A DNA stretch of 5,112 bases from DATESN01 sp035270785. GTDB lineage: Bacteria; Bacillota; Clostridia; Lachnospirales; Lachnospiraceae. Both the position numbers and the translations under genes were made by a program. Location of the stretch: positions 1-5,112 of the forward strand of contig DATESN010000050.1 of the NCBI GenBank assembly GCA_035270785.1, read 5' to 3'. The notes beneath the pieces are model-generated. The model ran no database searches. It was not told the origin of the DNA and saw only the letters and a program-made list of their open reading frames with translations. Positions within the stretch are counted from its first letter, which is position 1. Every line of letters starts with the position of its first letter. This document shows, one piece after another, positions 1 to 5,112 of the stretch.

Positions 1-788
1 GAATAATCAATATCAAATCCATATTCATTGAGCTGACCTTCTGTTTTATGAGCAAACTCCATTAACTGCCTTTCAATAATTTCCTTTACATCGAAAGGTA
101 AAATTACTTCTTTTCCCAGAATAAAGTCCTGCAAAATATCTTCTGGAATTCGTTTGCCTGTCTTGGCGTATATTACACTATTCATACTCTGAAATAACGT
201 GATAATGGAATGTGAAATAGTTACACTCTGCTCCACATTAATGCTCTTGTTATCAATACAGACAATATCCTTTGTCCAAGAACCAATATCAGCAACGACA
301 TACCTCCCTTCCATATTTGAAATGCGGTCTGCTATTGCCACAAAACATTGAGGATAGCAGATGACCTTTTGAATCACTATGGTAAAATCCTGTCCCTCAA
401 ATTCGAATACGATAAGTCCTGACCTTGTCAAATAATCCACCAGATATGCCTGCTCCTCTCCAAATCGTTTGAATGGAACTCCTACCCCTAACACTACTTT
501 TGCAAACTTCTCAATCCCTCGTGTTTTCAGTTCTTTTGCAATTGCCGCCAGTGTAAGGATAAAATAATTATCATTCTCTGTTTTGTCCTCATTAACTGTC
601 ATTCGACTACCACCAATCACATAATAGTTACCATCGTAGTAAAGGCTGTTTTCTAAGACTGGTGGTCTCCCACTTGTCTTCGCTACTCCGTTGCTCATTA
701 TGTGATGGTAGGTCTTGATTAAACTAAAACCATGGTCGATGCCAATAACTACCGGCTGATATTTTCCTGCGTTACTTGTTTCGTACAT
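1..788 (-). CDS. ParM/StbA-family actin-like ATPase, partial (C-terminus off the left edge)
   Basis: The reading frame opens with ATG at 788 and stays open to the window edge, giving 262 whole codons. The protein has the actin/Hsp70 ATPase fold signature: a phosphate-1 loop near residues 14-25 (VIGIDHGFSLIK, with D18 and G20), a GVGVPFKRFGEE segment near 101-112 resembling the GLP motif of ParM-like proteins, and a phosphate-2 loop near 164-178 (VVADIGSWTKDIVCI). Family members polymerise into filaments that separate plasmid or integrative-element copies at cell division; that role is inferred from the family. The start is supported by a ribosome site, GAAAGGAAGG at 797-806, 8 nt upstream. 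The usual family length is about 300-400 residues, so a substantial C-terminal part is missing. It follows the terminator of the kinase-like gene, so it probably has its own promoter, which I could not place. A chromosomal actin-like protein is less likely. Confidence 0.8.
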   Translation of the reverse strand, partial: MYETSNAGKYQPVVIGIDHGFSLIKTYHHIMSNGVAKTSGRPPVLENSLYYDGNYYVIGGSRMTVNEDKTENDNYFILTLAAIAKELKTRGIEKFAKVVLGVGVPFKRFGEEQAYLVDYLTRSGLIVFEFEGQDFTIVIQKVICYPQCFVAIADRISNMEGRYVVADIGSWTKDIVCIDNKSINVEQSVTISHSIITLFQSMNSVIYAKTGKRIPEDILQDFILGKEVILPFDVKEIIERQLMEFAHKTEGQLNEYGFDIDY

Positions 789-844
789 ATCCTGTACCTT
801 CCTTTCTGCACCAGGGCGCGTGTGTTTTACAAATAAAAGGATAT

Positions 845-888
845 AAAAAAACCACTCAACTCACATTGACTGTGAATTGAGTGATTTT
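845..888 (-). terminator. Intrinsic terminator of the ABC-F/kinase-like operon
   Basis: A 13-bp stem with one mismatch pairs 853-865 with 871-883 around a 5-nt loop. Read on the minus strand it is CACTCAATTCACA, loop GTCAA, TGTGAGTTGAGTG, followed by GG and a run of seven T (845-851). It begins about 30 nt past the stop codon of the kinase-like gene at 917 and closes that operon before the parM-like gene. On the plus strand the stem is also followed by five T, so it could work in both directions, but no plus-strand gene reaches it. Confidence 0.88.
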
Positions 889-916
889 TGAATATTTTTC
901 AACTGCATAAATATGA

Positions 917-1711
917 TTAATTTTTGCACCAATCGATAATTTCGTTTATATTATAATTTTTTGAATCAATAATAAATGCTTCTTTCCCTATTATTCTATT
1001 AAGAATTCTAAGTTCAATATCCCTTCTTCTCTTTAAATGAAAAATCAAACCATCAAATTCTTTTAAATTATGCGTTTTTCCATACGGAGATTTTTCCAAA
1101 TACTGAATCATTAGCGAAAACCAAATTTCATTTCCCTTTTCATCTATTCTTTCTCTTTTTATTGTATCTATCGTACTTTCAATATCCATTACTTTTAAAT
1201 ACAACAATCTAAACTTTTTGCCTTTTAGAATGTCAAATGCTTTTGAATAGAAATCCATAATTTCATCATCAGACATTTGATAGTATAAAATCATACATTC
1301 TATACTATTTTGAAAAAAAGAACATTCAAAAACATTTCCAATCTCATTAAATTTTTCATATCTTTTCAAAATCACTTCTTTAAATTGCTTGAAATCGATA
1401 TTTCCATTATATATTTCAAATTGCTCCATGAATTTATGAAAGCCGAGTATATCCGTCAATATTTGAGTATATGCTGTGATTTTTCTATCCTCTTCGGTTA
1501 CTGTGTGTAATCCTAAATCTGCACATATATCTCTATACTGAATACATACTTCTTCATATTGCTCACTTGTCATATAACTACACCATGCCAGTTCTACTGG
1601 TGAAATATCTCCTTCTCGGTATACTTTATACTCTGGCATATTTTTTTGTAACTTATTTAATAAAGTACTCTTCCCTGCTCCTTGAATTCCTTCTACAAAA
1701 ATATTATTCAA
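917..1711 (-). CDS. P-loop nucleotide kinase-like protein of unknown function
   Basis: This 264-residue soluble protein opens with a Walker A loop at residues 8-16 (GIQGAGKST) directly after a short hydrophobic strand, the arrangement of thymidylate and deoxynucleoside kinases. A GDISPVELAWCSYMT block lies near 34-48, an ECSFFQNSIE block near 129-138 recalls the ERS-type region of deoxynucleoside kinases, and KRERIDEKGNE near 185-195 resembles a lid with arginines. No signal peptide or membrane segment is seen. The start is TTG at 1711, with AAGGGGG at 1719-1725 placed 7 nt upstream; no ATG competes. It lies 12 nt after the ABC-F stop, and its ribosome site overlaps that stop codon, so the two genes are probably co-transcribed and translationally coupled. 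By eye it is the most AT-rich gene here (14 of 60 G/C in bases 1141-1200). I recognise the fold but not a characterised homolog. Phosphorylation of a nucleoside or of a drug are both possible. Confidence 0.82.
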   Translation of the reverse strand: MNNIFVEGIQGAGKSTLLNKLQKNMPEYKVYREGDISPVELAWCSYMTSEQYEEVCIQYRDICADLGLHTVTEEDRKITAYTQILTDILGFHKFMEQFEIYNGNIDFKQFKEVILKRYEKFNEIGNVFECSFFQNSIECMILYYQMSDDEIMDFYSKAFDILKGKKFRLLYLKVMDIESTIDTIKRERIDEKGNEIWFSLMIQYLEKSPYGKTHNLKEFDGLIFHLKRRRDIELRILNRIIGKEAFIIDSKNYNINEIIDWCKN

Positions 1712-1723
1712 CTCTATTCCCCC

Positions 1724-3238
1724 TTACATTTCCACAACTCTTGTGGCTATTTTTTCCTGAAAATGAATATCATGATCCACCAAAATCATTGTCGGACTAT
1801 ACGCCAACAATAGATCTTCAATCTGCATTCTCGTAAATACATCAATATAATTCAATGGTTCGTCCCAGATATAGATATGTGCAGGAGTCATAAGACTTGC
1901 AGCAATCAGTACCTTCTTTTTCTGTCCTTCAGAAAATTCCTCAAACTGCTTAGCAAATTGTACTCGTTCCATATCCAATTGACGTAAGAGTGCACAAAAT
2001 AAACTTTCCTCCAATTTTTTCTCCATACAGAATTGCTTGATATTTCCATGCAAAAAACTGGTATCCTGATTAATATATGATATGACCAAACCAGCTCCGA
2101 CTTCCAATGTCCCTGTTTGTAAAAAAATATTCTTTTCACAACATGACAAAATTACATTTAGAAAGGTGGATTTTCCACACCCATTCTTTCCATGCAAAAA
2201 TACTCGTTCTCCCTGCTTTATTTCAAACTCAAAGTTCTGAAGTACTGCTGGACTATCCACTCCATACTTTATTGATAAATCTTTTGCGTAAACCAAAGTA
2301 TTTTTATGATATTTAAGAGTGTTCATTTTTAGAATGGCAGGATTTTCAATATCCTGTAACAAGCCTTCTTTTTCTTCTATTTCTTTTTGCAGTCTCTGTT
2401 CATATTGTTTTACTCTTTTTTGCATCTTCTTTGTCTTTGCACCAATAAAGGATCTAGAAGCTATCGACCTATCATGCTCTTTCACAGGATCAAACCCAAT
2501 TTTACTACTTTCACTTTTTTGCGCCCAGCGATTTGTTTGATCAGCAGATCTTTTTAATGCAGCTATTTCTCTTAAGTGCTTTTCATTTTCAGACTCAAAA
2601 AATTGATCATTTCTTCGCTTATTCTCCCACCAACTTGAAAAATTTCCGCTTTGAATATCCAAAGATTTTCTATTAATCACAAGTATATGATCAATACATG
2701 CATCTAGCAGATCTCTATCATGAGATACCAATATAAAACCTTTCTTGCTGATAAGATATTCCTTTACTACACTTCGCGCTTCCTGATCCAGATGATTCGT
2801 TGGCTCATCTATCAAGAGAAAATCGTTTTCTCCTGAAAATAAGATAGCCAAATATACTTTTGTCCGCTCACCATGGCTTAAACTTCCAAATGGACGATAC
2901 AACAGTTCAGCCGAAGCATTTAGTTTATCTAATTCACATACTACTTTCCATTCTTCACAATCAGGCTTTAAATCAATTAAGAATTCTGACGCGCACAATG
3001 TGTACATTTTTTCAGATATCTCATATGGAAAATAATCAAATACAGCATTCTTACTGATTGTTCCGCTGTATTGATATTTACCCAGCAATATGTTTAAAAA
3101 GGTCGTTTTCCCTTTCCCATTTCTTCCAACAAATCCAAGTTTCCAATTCGTATCAATAGAAAAAGACATATTTTCAAAAACATTATCAAAACTTCCCTCA
3201 TAACTAAAAGTAAGGTTAGCAACATTAATCTGTGCCAT
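1724..3238 (-). CDS. ABC-F ribosomal protection protein, Lsa type
   Basis: This 504-residue protein has two ATP-binding cassettes and no membrane segments, as in ABC-F antibiotic resistance factors that bind the ribosomal E site and dislodge drugs from the peptidyl transferase centre. Cassette 1 shows Walker A GRNGKGKTT (38-46), signature LSHGERTK (120-127), Walker B LLIDEPTNHLD (141-151) and the VSHDRD switch (171-176). A charged, probably helical linker spans about 205-300 and includes the antibiotic-resistance domain. Cassette 2 shows GKNGCGKST (350-358), FSEGQKKK (435-442), IWDEPLNYID (457-466) and VDHD (487-490). The INVANLTFSYEGS opening and EPLNYID resemble Lsa proteins, whose usual spectrum is lincosamides, streptogramin A and pleuromutilins. 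The frame is open back to an ATG at 3364, but the ATG at 3238 has AGGAGG 7 nt upstream and gives the usual family N-terminus, so I chose it. Expression is probably controlled by the attenuator just upstream. Substrate range cannot be read from sequence. Confidence 0.93.
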   Translation of the reverse strand: MAQINVANLTFSYEGSFDNVFENMSFSIDTNWKLGFVGRNGKGKTTFLNILLGKYQYSGTISKNAVFDYFPYEISEKMYTLCASEFLIDLKPDCEEWKVVCELDKLNASAELLYRPFGSLSHGERTKVYLAILFSGENDFLLIDEPTNHLDQEARSVVKEYLISKKGFILVSHDRDLLDACIDHILVINRKSLDIQSGNFSSWWENKRRNDQFFESENEKHLREIAALKRSADQTNRWAQKSESSKIGFDPVKEHDRSIASRSFIGAKTKKMQKRVKQYEQRLQKEIEEKEGLLQDIENPAILKMNTLKYHKNTLVYAKDLSIKYGVDSPAVLQNFEFEIKQGERVFLHGKNGCGKSTFLNVILSCCEKNIFLQTGTLEVGAGLVISYINQDTSFLHGNIKQFCMEKKLEESLFCALLRQLDMERVQFAKQFEEFSEGQKKKVLIAASLMTPAHIYIWDEPLNYIDVFTRMQIEDLLLAYSPTMILVDHDIHFQEKIATRVVEM

Positions 3239-3253
3239 ATACATTCCTCCTTG

Positions 3254-3287
3254 TAAAAAAAGAATCATCTGTTGCCAAAATGATTCT
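3254..3287 (-). terminator. Attenuator (intrinsic terminator) directly upstream of the ABC-F gene
   Basis: On the minus strand AGAATCAT (3287-3280) and ATGATTCT (3268-3261) form a perfect 8-bp stem around an 11-nt loop, followed at once by a T run (seven T, counting the last stem base) and then the AGGAGG ribosome site of the ABC-F gene. There is no upstream gene that this terminator would naturally end, so it most likely stops leader transcription in the absence of an inducer. The stem is AT-rich and weak for a terminator, which would suit a switch that must be overridden. Confidence 0.82.
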
Positions 3288-3380
3288 AATTCTCCAATAC
3301 ACCTCACATAGTTACTATGAAACCATAAAAATAGGTACCAAAAAAGAGAGGTTATGAGAATCATAATCTACCTTTGGCAA
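3272..3380 (-). promoter_or_regulatory. Predicted antiterminator pairing competing with the attenuator
   Basis: The terminator's 5' arm and the start of its loop read AGAATCATTTTGGCAA (3287-3272). An upstream leader segment carries the exact complements of both halves in the matching order: TTGCCAAA (3380-3373), eight unpaired bases, then ATGATTCT (3364-3357). This gives 16 Watson-Crick pairs with an 8-nt bulge and would hide the terminator's 5' arm. The same upstream segment can instead close a local hairpin, TTATGA-TTC-TCATAA (3366-3352), which would release the terminator. Two mutually exclusive folds are the mark of transcription attenuation. Confidence 0.72.
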
Positions 3381-3445
3381 CATGAATAACAGCATCGCCT
3401 AATCTGCGTTACTGAATAATAAAAATATCATGTCTCAAAAGTAAA

Positions 3446-3457
3446 TTATCTTCTCAT
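3446..3457 (-). CDS. Three-codon leader ORF, Met-Arg-Arg-stop
   Basis: ATG AGA AGA TAA begins at 3457, about 26 nt after the predicted transcription start. GAGGTG (3468-3463) matches the core of the anti-Shine-Dalgarno sequence and sits 5 nt before the ATG, so the site looks built for ribosome loading although only three codons follow. Very short leader ORFs are known to sense ribosome-targeting antibiotics in resistance operons, and arginine-rich short peptides are linked to macrolide-dependent stalling. Its role here is inferred from position: it precedes the antiterminator and attenuator of an ABC-F gene. A chance ATG after a purine-rich stretch is the alternative. Confidence 0.6.
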   Translation of the reverse strand: MRR

Positions 3458-3489
3458 CTTTTCACCTCTCTCTTACAACTCTTTTAATA

Positions 3490-3518
3490 ATAATATCACA
3501 AATAAGATTTATGAACAA
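3490..3518 (-). promoter_or_regulatory. Promoter of the ABC-F operon (sigma-70/sigma-A type, extended -10)
   Basis: On the minus strand a -35 box TTGTTC (3518-3513) is followed after exactly 17 nt by a -10 box TATTAT (3495-3490), with TG one base before it forming an extended -10 (TGATATTAT). The transcription start would fall near 3483 in a short run of A. The promoter lies just past the stop of the broken gene at 3522 and about 26 nt before the leader ORF, which fits the attenuator design downstream. Confidence 0.72.
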
Positions 3519-3521
3519 CCT

Positions 3522-3786
3522 CTATTTACCGTAATTTTCTACAATAGTATATACCTTTTCAGACCAATCCCAAATATCTACGCAATCATTTTCAACATAC
3601 AAAACCTTTTTTAATAATTCGAGAAGAATTGAATCCTCTAGCAGATGGTTGAAATCAGCTGGAATAACAAATACATAAAGCCAATCTTTAAGAACTAGTT
3701 CATCTTTGGCTTTCATCGGTAAAACACACCATCCCACACTTCTGTACATTCAAAGTACCAATTTTCACAATCATAACCTATCTCCT
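3522..3786 (-). pseudogene. Probable broken small gene downstream of rlmD (frameshifted remnant)
   Basis: Two protein-like stretches lie in different frames. The first (about 3778-3719) reads GYDCENWYFECTEVWDGVFY and then meets a stop at 3715. The second is open from MKAKDEL at 3716 to the TAG at 3524-3522 and is rich in ordinary protein patterns (KDWLYVFVIPADF, WDWSEKVYTIVENYGK). One extra base near 3720 would join them as WDGVFYPMKAKDELVLKDW, so a single-base loss is the simplest explanation. An ATG at 3749 opens a 75-codon ORF, but it lacks a ribosome site and an in-frame TGA precedes it directly. Upstream, the first frame runs into the end of rlmD with no convincing start, so the 5' end also seems lost. 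I do not recognise the family. It could instead be a short intact hypothetical gene of 75 codons. Confidence 0.5.
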
Positions 3787-3799
3787 CTACACCATCCCA
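3726..3799. repeat. 11-bp direct repeat spanning the rlmD 3' end and the broken gene
   Basis: ACACCATCCCA occurs at 3726-3736 and again at 3789-3799, 63 bp apart. The right-hand copy lies over the last codons of rlmD and the first base of its stop codon. The left-hand copy lies in the broken gene, and because the spacing is a multiple of three both copies read WDGV in the same frame. It may be a recombination scar at the rlmD end or a coincidence; 11 bp is short. Confidence 0.45.
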
Positions 3800-5112
3800 A
3801 AATGCTTCATTGCATCCACTATCGCCTTTTCCTTCTCTTCAGGACAATTCGGTTGCTTCGCATCCTCTGACTTAGCCAGATTATAATTCTCTCCAACTTC
3901 TAATCCACATTTCCTTTTTATCTGTGAAATATACAGATTAGAAACCTTAAGTCCATTCTCTTTTAATATATACTCCTTAATTTCAGCATAAGTCGACTTG
4001 GTCTCAGCTGACGTCACATCCATCTCATCCAAGTCCAAATCAACCTCAATTCGATCACTCGGTTTTTGTTGGGACAAAAGAACAACCGTTTCCACATGCA
4101 CTGTATGTCCAAATTGGTCCACTGGACGCACTTTTTCTAATTTATATCCACTGGCACATAATATTTTTAAATCTCTAGCTAAGGTAGCGCTGTCACAGCT
4201 AACGTAAACGATGCGTTTTGGTTGCATCTTTATCATGGTTGCAAGACATATTTCATCACACCCTTTTCGTGGTGGATCTACTACTATTACATCTGCGTAG
4301 ATACTTTCATTTTCATATTTAGCAGGAAGTACTTCTTCTACTTTACCAACAAAGAATTCTGCGTTTTTAATTCCATTGATTCTGGCGTTCTCTTTGGCAT
4401 CTTCAATGGCTTCTGGTATAACCTCAACTCCATAAACTTGTTTTGCTTTGCTTGCTAAAAATAGAGATATTGTTCCAATTCCACAATATAGATCCCATAC
4501 CGTTTCTTCCCCTGTAAGAGATGCATAGTCTAACGCAATACGATATAACTTCTCTGTTTGGGCAGGGTTTACCTGATAAAATGAAAGTGGTGAAATCTTA
4601 AAAGCAATGCTTCCACTTTCCATAGATATCGTATCTGTAATGGTATCACTTCCCCAAAGTGTTCGAATCTTTTGGCCCATAATAACATTGGTGTTTTCTG
4701 TATTTGTATTAATTGACACACTTGTCATGTCCTCAATGTTGCTTAAATTGTTTATGAGAACTTCTTCTTTGGGAAGTCGATTGCCATTTACCACAAGACA
4801 CACCATAATCTCTTTGGTGGCAAATCCTGTACGGATAAGAATATGGCGTACCAATCCTATCCCGGTCTCTTCCTGGTAGGCACTTACCTTACATTCCTCC
4901 ATATATTTTACAATGTTATCTAAAATTAGTTTATTTTCTTTCGCTCCCAAATAACAATCGGTATTTGAAATAATGCTATGGGTTCTACTTGCATAAAATC
5001 CGGTAATGATTCTTCCTTCTCGATTGGTTCCAACGGGGTACTGTGCTTTATTTCGGTAGCGGTAAGGATCTTCCATTCCTACAATGGGTTCCATGATGGT
5101 TTCTATATATGT
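3787..5112 (-). CDS. rlmD: 23S rRNA (uracil-C5)-methyltransferase RlmD/RumA, partial (N-terminus off the right edge)
   Basis: The frame is open from the right edge to the TAG at 3789-3787, giving 441 visible residues. An internal ATG at 5094 is not the start: the frame continues upstream, and the missing part should carry the TRAM domain and the iron-sulfur cysteines of the family. Counting from that methionine, the SAM-binding motif WDLYCGIGT is at 200-208, DPPRKGCD at 273-280, the catalytic cysteine in YVSCDSATLARDL at C300, and the general base in HVETVVL at E335. The enzyme makes 5-methyluridine in 23S rRNA, at U1939 (E. coli numbering) in RlmD; some Gram-positive homologs (RlmCD) also modify U747. 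Residues after about 345 form an extra C-terminal segment absent from E. coli RlmD (SAETKSTYAEIKEYILK, then CPEEKEKAIVDAMKHFGMV) and common in Clostridia. No terminator is seen after it. Confidence 0.93.
   Translation of the reverse strand, partial: TYIETIMEPIVGMEDPYRYRNKAQYPVGTNREGRIITGFYASRTHSIISNTDCYLGAKENKLILDNIVKYMEECKVSAYQEETGIGLVRHILIRTGFATKEIMVCLVVNGNRLPKEEVLINNLSNIEDMTSVSINTNTENTNVIMGQKIRTLWGSDTITDTISMESGSIAFKISPLSFYQVNPAQTEKLYRIALDYASLTGEETVWDLYCGIGTISLFLASKAKQVYGVEVIPEAIEDAKENARINGIKNAEFFVGKVEEVLPAKYENESIYADVIVVDPPRKGCDEICLATMIKMQPKRIVYVSCDSATLARDLKILCASGYKLEKVRPVDQFGHTVHVETVVLLSQQKPSDRIEVDLDLDEMDVTSAETKSTYAEIKEYILKENGLKVSNLYISQIKRKCGLEVGENYNLAKSEDAKQPNCPEEKEKAIVDAMKHFGMV

Larger units (their letters stand above)
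3239..3483 (-). promoter_or_regulatory. Structured 5' leader (attenuation control region) of the ABC-F operon
   Basis: About 245 nt separate the predicted transcription start from the ABC-F start codon. In transcript order the leader holds a ribosome site and three-codon ORF (3470-3446), a bulged hairpin of about 9 bp in which AGTAACGCA (3413-3405) pairs with TGCTGTTATT, the antiterminator strand (3380-3357), a CT-rich segment (3352-3342), a short hairpin CATAG-TAA-CTATG, the intrinsic terminator (3287-3255) and the ABC-F ribosome site. Leader ORFs plus attenuators are known before other ABC-F genes such as vmlR and Listeria lmo0919. The structures were found by reading for complementarity, not by a folding program. 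Confidence 0.75.

Noticed and set aside
789..860. Separate promoter for the parM-like gene
   Set aside because: Only weak matches are present (for example TTGAGT with poor -10 candidates), and they overlap the terminator stem. A short GC-rich patch near 808-824 has no recognisable motif.
3239..3364. N-terminal extension of the ABC-F protein by 42 codons from an ATG at 3364
   Set aside because: The extension would be read through the attenuator hairpin and leader and lacks a good ribosome site. The ATG at 3238 has AGGAGG at 7 nt and gives the family's normal N-terminus. The ATG at 3244 is only 1 nt from the AGGAGG.
3700..3774. 24-codon ORF on the minus strand with AGGAGA 6 nt upstream, directly after the rlmD stop
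   Set aside because: The ribosome site is good, but the peptide (MIVKIGTLNVQ...) ends early and the overlapping frame looks more like protein. It may be the original start region of the broken gene, so it is not listed as a gene of its own.
1310..4879. Several plus-strand ORFs of 65-90 codons opposite the kinase-like, ABC-F and rlmD genes
   Set aside because: They lie antisense to strongly recognised coding regions, lack ribosome sites and family features, and read as low-complexity F/S/L-rich shadows.
1..5112. tRNA, rRNA, CRISPR arrays, insertion sequences and transposase genes
   Set aside because: No cloverleaf, regular spaced repeats, transposase motifs or terminal inverted repeats were seen on either strand.

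Overview
The window most likely comes from a low-GC Gram-positive anaerobe (Bacillota, class Clostridia, probably Lachnospiraceae-like). The evidence is AT-rich DNA, strong AGGAGG-type ribosome sites, a TTG start, an Lsa-type ABC-F protein, and an RlmD/RumA methyltransferase with the C-terminal extension common in these bacteria. The assignment rests on recalled family resemblance, not on a search. Every supported gene is on the minus strand, so the region is transcribed from right to left.

Layout in order of transcription: (1) 5112-3787, the 3' part of a 23S rRNA uracil-C5 methyltransferase gene (rlmD/rumA) whose start lies outside the window. (2) About 3786-3522, a short stretch that looks like a broken small gene; its two halves are in different frames and an 11-bp direct repeat links it to the 3' end of rlmD. 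(3) 3518-3239, an extended -10 promoter and a leader of about 245 nt with a three-codon ORF (Met-Arg-Arg-stop), an intrinsic terminator directly before the next gene's ribosome site, and upstream segments able to form a competing antiterminator. (4) 3238-1724, an ABC-F ribosomal protection protein of the Lsa type. (5) 1711-917, a P-loop kinase-like protein of unknown function, 12 nt downstream with a TTG start, ending at an intrinsic terminator (about 888-845). (6) 788-1, the N-terminal part of a ParM/StbA actin-like ATPase that runs off the left edge.

The central unit is the antibiotic-response operon: promoter, attenuator leader, ABC-F gene and kinase-like gene. The leader can be read as a ribosome-sensing switch in which a drug-stalled ribosome on the tiny leader ORF would favour the antiterminator and let transcription into the resistance genes proceed. 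Its place between a plasmid/ICE-type ParM gene and rlmD (a gene in which or near which integrative elements are often found) suggests cargo of a mobile element, but no integrase, relaxase or complete att pair is visible here. The least explained items are the role of the kinase-like protein, the MRR leader peptide and the broken gene at the rlmD end.
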